DNA of 64,000 nucleotides. Source: Myxococcus xanthus. Its GTDB lineage: Bacteria; Myxococcota; Myxococcia; Myxococcales; Myxococcaceae. The translations under genes and the position numbers were made by a program. Shown here one piece after another: positions 7,647 through 15,608 of this stretch. The stretch lies in the NCBI RefSeq assembly GCF_006402735.1, contig NZ_CP017174.1:995001-1059000 (forward strand). The letters run 5' to 3'. The notes under the pieces were generated by a model, which was given only the letters and a program-made list of their open reading frames with translations, made no database searches and was not told the DNA's origin. Each line of letters starts with the position of its first letter. The stretch's first letter is position 1.

Positions 7647-10091
7647 ATGCATCCCCCGCTGGAGAATGGTGCCCGCCGAGGGGCCCAGGTCCGCTGTCCG
7701 GCCTGCACGCGCTTCAACGCGCCGGGCCTCCTGTGCCCTCGGTGCGACTGCGGCCCGGTTCCTCCGGAGCGGTACGGCGCCGCGCGGATGCTCGTGCACG
7801 CGGGGGTGGACCGGTATGCGCTGGCGGACCGGGTGTTGCTCCTCCCCACTTCGATGGCGGAGCAGTTGGAGTCGCGCTACGCGAGGATGTGGGCCCATGT
7901 GCGGCGCTTGCTCGTCGACGTGCGGCGCTCCGAACAGGCGTTGTTTCTTCAGGGCTTCGAGGAGGAGGTCGAGGACCGGTGGGTCCAGCGGCTCCCCTGG
8001 CACGTGCCCGAGGAGGAGCCCGCCGCCGAGTTGGAGGAGGGGCTGCACACCGCCGTTCCCGCGCAGGAGCCGCGGTGGCTCGCCGCGTTGGTGGACGTCC
8101 ACGAAGGGACGCCTTCGCACGCGGCGCTCGACACGGTGCTGACGTGTCTGGAGGATGACGGCCGCTTCGGCTGCGAGGCGGCGCTGGCGCTCACCCGGTG
8201 GCGGGTGTGGCCACACGCGCGCAGGGCCCGGGTGGCCGCCGAGCGCATCGCGCGGCTCGCTCGCGCCGTCTTCGCCCGGTTTCCGGAGCAGGGGGCGCGC
8301 GCCGCCGTGGCGTGGATGCGGGCCACCGGGCAGGCGCCGGACGTGGACCTGCTGCTCGCGCTGCGTGAGGGACTGCGCCATCCGGACGCGGACGTGCGCT
8401 TCGAATGCGCGCTCTGCTTACAGGACGAGGACGGCCTCCTCGCGGCCGTGGAGTCCACGGACCTGGCGCGGGCCGCGGAGGCGCGTCGGGCGTTGGCGTC
8501 GCGGGGCTCCGTGCGACTGCTGGAGCGGATGGCGTCGCGGGGAGACGCGGACTTCGCGCTCGACGTGTTGCGGCGGTTGCCCGCGCAAGCGCCTCCGGAG
8601 GCGTTGAGTGCGTTGCTCGCCGTGTCGGACCGGGTGGAGGGCGGACTGGCGGAGGCGCTGCATGGCTGGGCCCGTGGCCGGCCCTTCGCGGAGCTGTCGC
8701 CGGAGGAGCGTGCGTTGTGGGCGGACTGGGCGCTCGCGCGGCTGGCGCGGCTCTCCGCGGAGGATGCCCTTCGCTTCCTCGAATGGGCTGCCGCCGCGCC
8801 GGGCGCGGACGGCGTGGAGGAGACGCGCGCCTTCGTCTCCGCGGTGTCTGAGTCCCTGGCGCGAGAGCCGCCATCGCTTCGCGCCACCCGCTTCCGGGAT
8901 GCGGCCTTCTCCCGCTTCCTCACGCTCACCGACGAGGAGGATGCGCTCCGGTTGCACCTGTGGAGTCGGGAGGCGCCGTGCACGGAGCCGTTGCTGGAGG
9001 CTGTGCTGTCGCTGCCCTCGCGGCTGCCGTGGGGTGATGCGCTCGCTCCCGGCCAGGGCGCGCGTTTGTTGATGGCGCTCTGGAAGGGGGAGGGCCGCGA
9101 ACGCCTGCTGGCGCCGCTGGCGAAGGTGGTGCGCGCGTGGAGTGGCAGCAGTCAGCAGGCCGTGTTCATCGAGGCCGTATGGCGGCGTTTCCAGCAGCAC
9201 CCGGACGAGCGTACGGACCTGCTGGCCACCTTCATGCCGTGGAGGGCGGCACTCTGGGAACGGCAGCAGGCGGCGGAGCCCGACGCGGTGGTGTGCTTCC
9301 AGACGTGGTGGCCGGTGGAGGACCCGGAGCAGCTGCCGGAGCGCGTGGATGCGCTGGTCCGTCAGTCGCCCCCGGAGGACCTGTCGCGCCGCCTCGAACC
9401 GGTGTGGAAGGCGGCGGAGGTCCGGGGGGCTGCGTGGCCTCGTGCCACCTCGCTCGCGGTGTCATACGCGGCGGCGGTGTTGTCGGAAGCCGTGAGGCAG
9501 GACGTCGACGCGCTCGACCCGGAAGCGGAGGGCTTCCTGTCCTGGTTCCCCGGCTTCCGGGAGCGTGTCGCCGCCGTGTCACCCACGTCGAGCGAGCGGA
9601 GCTACTCCCGCGACTTCCTGGAGGACATCGAGGCCCATGTCCGGCGGATTCGGGAGCACCTCGAGCGGAAGCGGCAGCGGGAGGACCAGGCGCGCGAGGC
9701 GGAGCTCCGGCGCATGGTCGAGGCGTCCCGCCAGCGGGACCTGGAGCGCCAGCGGGAGTTGATGGCGCGCCAGGTGGAGGCGTCACCGCCCGCGCATGAC
9801 GTGGAGGTCGCGCCGCTGCGCACGCCGCTGGTGCTGCTGAATCCGCGCGGGCCGGTGCAGCCGCTCGACCTGGAGGTGTGCTTTCCGGAGGCCCGGCTGC
9901 GCACGCTGCTGGACTACACGCGGTTGTTGAAGGTCATAAGCGCGAACAACGACGTGATGGCGGTGTTCGAGGTGCACGGCCTGTCGGTGGCCGCCTGGAC
10001 ATCGGAGGCCACCGCCTGGGGCGCGCTGCTGGTGCGGCGCCCGGAGCTGGCCTCGCGCTTCGGGGCGTTGTTCCAGGGGCCTTGGGGCTGA
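7647..10091 (+). CDS. Large zinc-ribbon / helical-repeat protein, unknown function
   Basis: The 814-residue product starts with a treble-clef type zinc ribbon: CPACTRFNAPGLLCPRCDC at about residues 18 to 36. Residues about 150 to 600 are a run of Ala/Leu/Arg-rich helices with HEAT-like spacing, for example HPDADVRFECALCLQDEDG. Residues about 655 to 710 are strongly charged (RIREHLERKRQREDQAREAE) and predict a coiled coil. A compact domain of about 85 residues ends the protein. There is no signal peptide, so it is cytoplasmic. I cannot assign a function; helical repeats plus a coiled coil suggest a protein-binding scaffold. Confidence 0.8.
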   Translation: MHPPLENGARRGAQVRCPACTRFNAPGLLCPRCDCGPVPPERYGAARMLVHAGVDRYALADRVLLLPTSMAEQLESRYARMWAHVRRLLVDVRRSEQALFLQGFEEEVEDRWVQRLPWHVPEEEPAAELEEGLHTAVPAQEPRWLAALVDVHEGTPSHAALDTVLTCLEDDGRFGCEAALALTRWRVWPHARRARVAAERIARLARAVFARFPEQGARAAVAWMRATGQAPDVDLLLALREGLRHPDADVRFECALCLQDEDGLLAAVESTDLARAAEARRALASRGSVRLLERMASRGDADFALDVLRRLPAQAPPEALSALLAVSDRVEGGLAEALHGWARGRPFAELSPEERALWADWALARLARLSAEDALRFLEWAAAAPGADGVEETRAFVSAVSESLAREPPSLRATRFRDAAFSRFLTLTDEEDALRLHLWSREAPCTEPLLEAVLSLPSRLPWGDALAPGQGARLLMALWKGEGRERLLAPLAKVVRAWSGSSQQAVFIEAVWRRFQQHPDERTDLLATFMPWRAALWERQQAAEPDAVVCFQTWWPVEDPEQLPERVDALVRQSPPEDLSRRLEPVWKAAEVRGAAWPRATSLAVSYAAAVLSEAVRQDVDALDPEAEGFLSWFPGFRERVAAVSPTSSERSYSRDFLEDIEAHVRRIREHLERKRQREDQAREAELRRMVEASRQRDLERQRELMARQVEASPPAHDVEVAPLRTPLVLLNPRGPVQPLDLEVCFPEARLRTLLDYTRLLKVISANNDVMAVFEVHGLSVAAWTSEATAWGALLVRRPELASRFGALFQGPWG

Positions 10092-10113
10092 CGGAGCGGC
10101 GGCGCTCAGCGCC

Positions 10114-11100
10114 TCAGAGTGGGCCGTTGGGCGTGAGGAGCACCTTGCCGGCGCGCCCACCTTCCATGGCGCGCGTCAGGGCCTCCTGGATGGACTCCAG
10201 GGGGAAGGTTCCCTCCACCGGGACGTGCAGTGCGCCTCCCGCCACCTGCTTCGCGAGCCGGGCGAAGAGGGCGCCCTGCTCCTCGCGCGGCGTCTTCTTC
10301 ATCCACGTCACCAGCCAGAAGCCGCGCAGGGTGATGTCCTTGAAGATGGTGGCGGCGGCCGACAACCGAGGGCCCTTGCCGCTCATCACGCCGTAGTTCA
10401 CCACCACGCCGCCGCGCGCGAGCGCGTCACCCAGGCGCCGGGTGGACTCACCGCCGACGGCGTCGATGGCCAGCCGGACCTTGGCGCCGCCCGTCACCTC
10501 GCGCACGCGCTCCGGCAGTTCATCCGAGTCCAGCAGCACGGCGTCCGCGCCCAGCGCGGTGAGCTCCGGCGCCAGTTCCTCGCGCCGCACCACGTTCAGC
10601 GTCTTGAAGCCAGCCTGCTTCGCCAGGGTGATGATGGAGCGGCCCACCGCCGAGTTGGCGGCATTCTGTATCACCCACTCGCCGGGCTGCGGCGCGACGA
10701 AGTCCCGCAGCAGCAGGTCCGCGGTGGGAGGATTGATGAACAGCATGGCGGCCTGCCGCAGGTCGGTTCCCGGCGGCACCCGCAGGAGCGAGTCCGCGGG
10801 AGCGACCAAGTGGGTGCACCAGGTGCCCGCGCCCAGCGGGAGGAACACGACGTCACCCACCTTCACGGCGCTGGAGTCCTGGACCTCGACGACGCGGCCG
10901 ACGCCTTCGTTGCCGGGCACCGCGGGGAGCTTCGGGAGCTGTCCGTACTGGCCGCTGAGCGTGAGGATGTCGGAGGGATTGATGGGCGTGGCCAGCACTT
11001 CAATCCGGGCCTCGCCCGGCTTCAGCGCCACGTCCGGCTGCTCCACGACTTCCACCACCTTCAGTGGCTGTCCGAAGGCTGAGAACCGCACTGCTTTCAT
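10114..11100 (-). CDS. MDR-family NADPH-dependent oxidoreductase (2-enoyl-CoA reductase-like)
   Basis: The 328-residue product is a medium-chain dehydrogenase/reductase without the structural zinc cysteines, closest in motif to mitochondrial-type 2-enoyl thioester reductases. Diagnostic stretches are INPSDILTLSGQYG near the N-terminus, PGNEGVGRVVEV, and the cofactor site IQNAANSAVGRSII. It should reduce an activated double bond using NADPH. The ATG at 11100 is preferred: GGAG lies six bases ahead. An in-frame ATG at 11112 lacks a ribosome site. It is divergent from, and now separated by 3.4 kb of cassette from, the membrane-protein gene at 14559. Confidence 0.85.
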   Translation of the reverse strand: MKAVRFSAFGQPLKVVEVVEQPDVALKPGEARIEVLATPINPSDILTLSGQYGQLPKLPAVPGNEGVGRVVEVQDSSAVKVGDVVFLPLGAGTWCTHLVAPADSLLRVPPGTDLRQAAMLFINPPTADLLLRDFVAPQPGEWVIQNAANSAVGRSIITLAKQAGFKTLNVVRREELAPELTALGADAVLLDSDELPERVREVTGGAKVRLAIDAVGGESTRRLGDALARGGVVVNYGVMSGKGPRLSAAATIFKDITLRGFWLVTWMKKTPREEQGALFARLAKQVAGGALHVPVEGTFPLESIQEALTRAMEGGRAGKVLLTPNGPL

Positions 11101-11148
11101 GGGACGCTCCATGCTTCGTCTGGGAGTGTGGGTCGCACCCTAGCGGCC

Positions 11149-11306
11149 TTCGAGGGGCGCGCCGAGCATCCAAGCAGTCGCCGTGCCCCACCGCCTTGCC
11201 TTCCGGGGGTGGGGCACCTGTCCACCGCTGGACGCGGCCCCTGCGTGGGCGGGGACAGGCGAACAGACGGGGCTCGCCAGTCGCGTCCACGCTGCCCACT
11301 TTCCGC
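11149..11306. repeat. Direct repeat copy A, structured, at left end of the toxin cassette
   Basis: This segment is repeated in the same orientation at 14374-14530. The right 90 bp (11217-11306) match the other copy at 87 positions; the left 68 bp are partly conserved. Similarity ends abruptly at both edges. The conserved core can fold: GTCCA-CCGC-TGGAC, then ACGCGG-CCC-CTGCGT, both inside an outer pairing of CCTGTCC with GGACAGG, followed by GGCGA pairing with TCGCC. The copy lies 48 bp upstream of the oxidoreductase gene, so it probably includes promoter or leader sequence. Confidence 0.9.
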
Positions 11307-11574
11307 GTTTCGGAAGTCAGCTGAACGTGGTGTTGGTCGATAGTCTTCTGTGTTGAGCAGTCGGGCGCTGCGGTGCCGGTTCATCTTCGCCACGCCCGCA
11401 GCAGGCGCAGCGGTTCCGTGACGCGACAGCATTCACTGCTCACGCAAGTTGCAGACTGTGGCCGTCAGAGCCCCCGGGCGCCACCATCCTCGGGGAGTCG
11501 CTCACCCGTCGCTTACGCCTGCTATCATCCACATGTGTCCCGCTGCTTCGCGGCTTGGATGCGAGGCCGTGTTC

Positions 11575-11718
11575 ATGCGGTTTCTCGCGTGCATCGCACT
11601 CCTGACTTTCCTCGCGGCCTGTGCCACGTCGCCTCCGCCTCGGGGCGCACACGGAGGCCGGGGCCAGAGCGCACGCAAGCGCACAAAGACGCGCTGCTGC
11701 GAGAAGACCAGACCCTGA
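11575..11718 (+). pseudogene. Lipoprotein gene remnant (signal peptide plus a short tail)
   Basis: An ATG begins a convincing lipoprotein signal, MRFLACIALLTFLAAC, but the frame closes after 47 residues in Arg/Gly-rich sequence with no domain. A functional lipoprotein would be longer, so this looks like the 5' end of a gene cut by deletion or frameshift. It lies inside the direct-repeat-bounded segment, in the opposite orientation to the intact toxin gene. It could be the leftover of an earlier lipoprotein cassette. A genuine 47-residue lipopeptide is the alternative. Confidence 0.5.
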
Positions 11719-11743
11719 ATATCGTCGTCACAGGGTGCAAACG

Positions 11744-12035
11744 ATGACTCCGCGAAAAAGACTCGGCATCGTCGTCTACGCGCCTGCGCTTGTGGGCAAG
11801 GACCGTCGCACAATCGATAGCGTCCATGGAATGGAAAAGGCGCTCCCCGGCTTGAACCTGGAGTGCGGCTCTCCAATGGCGGACGTCCCATTGCATTGCC
11901 GCAGCGTGACGCGTGGCTCATGGAAAGGATTGAGGACGGGGGATTCCCCATTGTGTGCAACGGGGACGAGAATTTCCCGGTGACGGTCAATGGAGGGGAA
12001 GCGCCGGACTCTTCAGCCCAGGCGGTCAGTCCCAG
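11744..12035 (+). pseudogene. Frameshifted remnant of an unknown protein
   Basis: Two overlapping frames read as one broken protein. From the ATG at 11744 the sequence TPRKRLGIVVYAPALVGKD continues to LPGLNLE near 11863. A one-base loss there moves the sense frame to VRLSNGGRPIALPQRDAWL, which continues through RIEDGGFPIVCNGDENFPVT to about 12035. Both halves have normal amino-acid composition, unlike shadow frames. I do not recognise the family. Its place beside a toxin-immunity pair makes a decayed immunity or effector gene possible, but that is a guess. Confidence 0.5.
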
Positions 12036-12296
12036 TTGCTTCCGCAGGGGCTGGGCCTGGTGCTGCGCAGGCTCCTCCATCCCCGGCCGGACGCCCGTTA
12101 CCAGACGGCGCGGGAGCTGGCGACGGACCTCCGCCGCAGGCTTGGAGAGGGCGATGCCTACGGCCAGGAGGAAGCGGCGGAGCTGCACGACATGGCGAAG
12201 CGGGCCCACGAAGTGATGCTTGAGCTGTGCATGCGGCGCCCCCGTGGCCTCCAGGCGTCTCAGGAGGCGGTCAGCACGAACGAGCCATCTGGGTGA
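12012..12296 (+). pseudogene. 3' remnant of a Ser/Thr protein kinase gene
   Basis: The frame FSPGGQSQLLPQGLGLVLRR then LLHPRPDARYQTARELATDL matches the end of the C-lobe of bacterial Hanks-type kinases, where a final helix carries the pattern LxxxLxPxPxxRYxTAxEL. A short helical tail follows to the stop at 12294-12296. No N-lobe, catalytic loop (HRD) or DFG motif exists upstream, so at most 95 residues of a former kinase survive. It adjoins the preceding remnant in another frame, consistent with fusion of unrelated debris by deletion. Confidence 0.6.
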
Positions 12297-12310
12297 CATC
12301 AGGACCCCAA

Positions 12311-12346
12311 CACCCCTGCATCCAGGTGCTTCAGAGAGCAGGGGTG
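12311..12346. terminator. Inverted repeat downstream of the toxin-immunity operon
   Basis: CACCCCTGC and GCAGGGGTG form a perfect 9-bp stem around an 18-base loop. It sits 17 bp beyond the end of the leftward immunity gene and 14 bp beyond the kinase remnant. There is no T-run on either side, so it may be a bidirectional transcription block or merely a stabilising 3' hairpin. Confidence 0.4.
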
Positions 12347-12362
12347 GGGGCGGTCGCACGAG

Positions 12363-12929
12363 CTACACCGGCGTGAACTTCACACCGGTGGCCTTCACAC
12401 GCTCCAGTGCCTGTTTGATGTCCTCGGAGACGATGAGGGCGATGTCCCAGCCCTCCGTGCGGAATACCTTGGTGTTCCCCACCTTCCTGGGGTCGATGCG
12501 CATGTCGTCGACGGCGTAGTACTGGCCTACCTTCTTGGGCAGCCCGTCTTCCGGCCTCCAGCGCTGTACCTTGGACGCTGCGTCGTCAATGCAGCGGATG
12601 AGCTTCGTGGCCACCAGGATGAGGTACTGGTCCGGGTACCCCTGGATGTGGACGGGGATGAGTTGCACGTCGTTGGGGGCTAGCTCCGTGAAGAGCTCCG
12701 CCACCCTGACGTGGACCACAGGCGTCACGCCCACGCCCGCCGTGGAGAAGTCCAGCGCCTTGCCTGGCTCGTCGATGGGGATTTTTAGCGGGCCTGCGAC
12801 CTGGATGGACCGCCCCGCCCTGAAGAGCCAGGGGTCTTCCACTTCCTGGCCTCGTTCGTCCTCGGGATCCCCCAGGTACCAGTTCCCGGCTTGAACGTTC
12901 TCAGCAAGGTCGAAGAATCGGGTCGGCAT
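12363..12929 (-). CDS. Imm11/DUF1629-like immunity protein, SitI-type partner
   Basis: This 188-residue protein fits the Imm11 (DUF1629) group common beside myxobacterial toxins. Characteristic stretches are MPTRFFDLAENV at the start, PGKALDFSTAGVGVTPVVHV, ELAPNDVQLIPVHIQG, TKLIRCIDD and the end KVGNTKVFRTEGWDIALIVS. It has no signal peptide, so it acts in the cytoplasm, where it should bind and block the nuclease domain of the toxin encoded 9 bp upstream. The tight spacing implies one transcript. Assignment as the cognate immunity gene is inference from family and position. Confidence 0.82.
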   Translation of the reverse strand: MPTRFFDLAENVQAGNWYLGDPEDERGQEVEDPWLFRAGRSIQVAGPLKIPIDEPGKALDFSTAGVGVTPVVHVRVAELFTELAPNDVQLIPVHIQGYPDQYLILVATKLIRCIDDAASKVQRWRPEDGLPKKVGQYYAVDDMRIDPRKVGNTKVFRTEGWDIALIVSEDIKQALERVKATGVKFTPV

Positions 12930-12938
12930 GGTGCGGTT

Positions 12939-14291
12939 CTATCGCTGCTTGCGTTCGGTCAGGAGCTTGTTGATGTCCGTCCCTTGCGTCACAGCTTCCT
13001 TGGCCAGTCTTTGAAGCGCCTTCGTCAGAATCGTGCGGCACTCCTCCACCGAACGGCAGTGCGCGGTTGCACTGTCAAGCCGTCTGAAGACCAGTTCGTG
13101 GTACCTCTGAGGATGGGGCCCCTTGTGACCCGCGACCGGCACGATGTTCTCAGGGTCCTCCAGCTTCATCCCGGCTTTCTTGAAGACTCTTTTGAACCGA
13201 GGCGTCCAGGGCCCGCCGCGCGCGGTGGAGACGCTGTTCTTGTTCGTCGCGAGGTGATGGTCCTCGGTGCGGCCGCCGCTCATGCCCCGGGCCGCCATGG
13301 CGACCGCGTTGGGCGCCAGTGCGACGGTGAAGCCCTCGGCCGTCATCGCCACCGACTGCACACCTCCAATGGCCACATACTGGTAGCCCGCTTGCGTCTC
13401 CACCGCGAGCGCGGCCTGCGCCGAGCCCGGCAGCCTCGAAGCCTTCGCCGCCAGGCCCGCCGTATTGCCGATGGCCGCCGTGGCCAGCATGACGAAGACG
13501 CGCGCCGCGTTCTCCCCGAGGACTTCGCCGTACGCCTCGCCCGCTTCGTTGAGCTGCGCGAAGGTGGTGGCCCGGTCCACCGTGCGCACCAGCGCCATCC
13601 ACCCGTCCAGAATGCGCCACACGGTGTCCACGCCCAGATAGGCAATGGCCGTAGTCGTCAGCAGGGCTGCCAGGCCCTTGCTCACCGGCTCGGGCAGCGA
13701 CCAGAGGAGCAGGTACATGCTGACCGAGGCACTCACCGTCGCCAGCAGCGCCTGCGGGTTGGCCATGTCCTCCAGCGCCTCGGCCGTCTCTTCCCACACC
13801 GAGTCCATGGCGATGGCCATGGCCAGCGAGTACTTGCCGTCGCTGGCCAGCAGCGGGCCTTCGGCCAGCAGGCGCAGGCAGTCGCCGGGCTGCGACTTGC
13901 GTTCGCACCAGCGGCCATAGGCGCGCGTCAGCTCATCATCCGCGTAGGACTCAAGGAGGCGCGGGCCGTCCGGGTCCTGCTCTTCCTGGAGAATGAGCCG
14001 GGGGCCGCGAGGCTGGTAGAGGTACACGCCGCTTCGCTCGGGGACGCCGAATCGCTGGCGGGCCTCGCGCAGGGGATTGGAGAAGGGCCGCACGTCCCGG
14101 GCGAGTTCCACCATGGCCTCCTCGAATTCATCGTCGTCCAGCTCAACGGGCCCGGTGTCATCCTCCGTGAACGGCGTGTGGACCCTGGAAGGCCCATCCC
14201 CTGTGTCCAGACGTATGCGCCGAGTTGTCGAGCAGCCCGTGACGGCGACGGCAAGCGCCAGCGACAGCCAGATGACCGCATGCGCTCTCAT
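12939..14291 (-). CDS. SitA-family lipoprotein polymorphic toxin with AHH nuclease domain
   Basis: The 450-residue product has a lipoprotein signal (MRAHAVIWLSLALAVAVTGC, lipidated Cys20). A conserved N-terminal region follows, including ELTRAYGRWCERKSQPGDC, then hydrophobic stretches at about 181-224 and 266-290 that could insert in a membrane. The C-terminal ~110 residues are an AHH-type nuclease of the HNH superfamily: HH at 345-346, then GHKGPHPQRYH with His389, His393 and His398. SitA lipoproteins in Myxococcus are known to pass between kin by TraAB-dependent outer-membrane exchange and to poison cells lacking the immunity protein. GGAGG precedes the ATG. No sitB-like gene is seen upstream. 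The closest named group in my memory is SitA5; a search should confirm this. Confidence 0.82.
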   Translation of the reverse strand: MRAHAVIWLSLALAVAVTGCSTTRRIRLDTGDGPSRVHTPFTEDDTGPVELDDDEFEEAMVELARDVRPFSNPLREARQRFGVPERSGVYLYQPRGPRLILQEEQDPDGPRLLESYADDELTRAYGRWCERKSQPGDCLRLLAEGPLLASDGKYSLAMAIAMDSVWEETAEALEDMANPQALLATVSASVSMYLLLWSLPEPVSKGLAALLTTTAIAYLGVDTVWRILDGWMALVRTVDRATTFAQLNEAGEAYGEVLGENAARVFVMLATAAIGNTAGLAAKASRLPGSAQAALAVETQAGYQYVAIGGVQSVAMTAEGFTVALAPNAVAMAARGMSGGRTEDHHLATNKNSVSTARGGPWTPRFKRVFKKAGMKLEDPENIVPVAGHKGPHPQRYHELVFRRLDSATAHCRSVEECRTILTKALQRLAKEAVTQGTDINKLLTERKQR

Positions 14292-14373
14292 CCTCGTCCT
14301 CCGGTTCCGGGCGCACTCCTGCGAGGCCAGGTCCAGAACTACCAGAAGAGCCTGACGAGACGAGCTGAAGCGC

Positions 14374-14530
14374 TTCGAGGTGCGCGCCGAGCGCGCAATC
14401 GGCCGATGTGCTCCACCGCCGCGTCCGCCCAGGGCGCACGCCTGTCCACCGCTGGACGCGGGCTCCGCGTGGGCGGGGACAGGCGAACAGACGGGGCTCG
14501 CCAGTCGCGTCCACGCTGCCCACTTTCCGC
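14374..14530. repeat. Direct repeat copy B, structured, at right end of the toxin cassette
   Basis: This is the second copy of the element at 11149-11306. Within the 90-bp core (14441-14530) only three bases differ. Two lie in the three-base loop of the hairpin ACGCGG-GCT-CCGCGT, and the third changes a G-T pair of that stem into G-C. All three changes therefore preserve the fold, as expected if the RNA or cruciform structure matters. It ends 28 bp before the ATG of the membrane-protein gene at 14559, so it probably overlaps that gene's promoter or leader. Confidence 0.9.
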
Positions 14531-14558
14531 TGCGGGCAACGGGACGGCGAGGAGGTCG

Positions 14559-15608
14559 ATGGTGAGCAACGCGCACGGGGAGTTGTCCCTGGCCCCGCCA
14601 GCAGGCGCTGTGGGAGCAGCGGCGCCGCAGCGGGTCCTGAAGCGGTGGATGGTGGTGGGGCTTCGACCCGTCTTCGCGCTGGCGGGTGTGGGCACACTGG
14701 CGTTGCTGGTTCACAAGGCAGGGCCCCGCGAACTGGGCGCCGTGTTGTCCGGCGCGGCGCCCTGGCTGCCGTGGGTGGTGCTGCTGGAGCTGGGGCGGCA
14801 GTGCATGGACGGGCTGGCCACGCGGCGTGCCTATGGCCCGGGAGCGGGGCGCGTGCCCTGGCGTATTCTGGCCCGCGCGCAGCTCATCGGTACCGCGGTG
14901 TCCAGCATGGCCCCCGCGGGCCGCGCCGCGGCGGAGGCCACCAAGGCGGCCCTGCTGAGTCCCTACATGGGCGGGGGAACCGCCACCGCGGCGGCGGCGA
15001 CCTCGCAGGCGGCGTCCCTGGCGGCGGGAGGCTTCATCTCGTTCCCCTGCGCGCTGGCGTCCTACCTGCTGACGGGCATGTCCCTCTTCACGATGCTCAT
15101 GCTGGCGCATGGCGTGTTGCTGGTGCTGCTGTCGGTGGGCGTGCGCGCGTGCATGCGCGCGAAGCGGCCCGGTACGTGGCTGGTGTGCCGCTTCAGCCGC
15201 TGGGCGCTCCATGCGGAGCAGTTCAAGGCCTCGGCGCGGTGTGGCCCGTTGCTGCCGTGGTCGCCCATGCTGGCGTTCCTGTGCAGCCGGCTGTTCCAGG
15301 TGGCGCAGTACGGCGTGCTGACCTACGCGGTGGGCATCGACACCTCACTGGTGCAGGCGTTCTTCGCCCAGGGCCTCTACCTGTGCGCGCTGGCGGTGGG
15401 CTCGCTGGTGCCGGGGCAGGTGGGCGTGAGTGACGGCGCCTTCGCGCTGGCGGCGGGCGTGCTGGACACCACGGCCGCGCGCGCCATGTCGGTGGCGCTG
15501 CTGGGGCACCTGGTGCAGTTGCTGTTCGTGCTGGTGGGGGCGCTCATCCCGCTGGTGTGGCGGATTCGGGCGCCGCTGCCCGTAGCACCCGCACCGGCGT
15601 GCCGCTGA
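14559..15608 (+). CDS. Lysylphosphatidylglycerol-synthase-TM-region-like membrane protein
   Basis: The 349-residue product has about eight hydrophobic segments and resembles the flippase-like transmembrane region shared by MprF and UPF0104 proteins. Motif-like stretches include SSMAPAGRAAAEATKAALL and VPGQVGVSDGAFALAAGVL, the latter close to the PGGxGxxE-type loop of the family. The soluble aminoacyl-transfer domain of MprF is absent. It may move a lipid across the inner membrane, but the substrate is unknown. GGAGG is only three bases from the ATG, so the adjacent in-frame GTG at 14562 is a possible true start. The last 65 bases overlap the convergent oxidoreductase gene. Confidence 0.8.
   Translation: MVSNAHGELSLAPPAGAVGAAAPQRVLKRWMVVGLRPVFALAGVGTLALLVHKAGPRELGAVLSGAAPWLPWVVLLELGRQCMDGLATRRAYGPGAGRVPWRILARAQLIGTAVSSMAPAGRAAAEATKAALLSPYMGGGTATAAAATSQAASLAAGGFISFPCALASYLLTGMSLFTMLMLAHGVLLVLLSVGVRACMRAKRPGTWLVCRFSRWALHAEQFKASARCGPLLPWSPMLAFLCSRLFQVAQYGVLTYAVGIDTSLVQAFFAQGLYLCALAVGSLVPGQVGVSDGAFALAAGVLDTTAARAMSVALLGHLVQLLFVLVGALIPLVWRIRAPLPVAPAPACR

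Noticed and set aside
10101..10113. GGCGC-TCA-GCGCC hairpin between convergent genes
   Set aside because: A five-base stem is too short to call a terminator in this GC-rich DNA.
12891..14558. Upstream extension of the membrane-protein frame across the toxin gene
   Set aside because: It is antisense to the toxin and has His/Arg-rich shadow composition; the true start is after the repeat.
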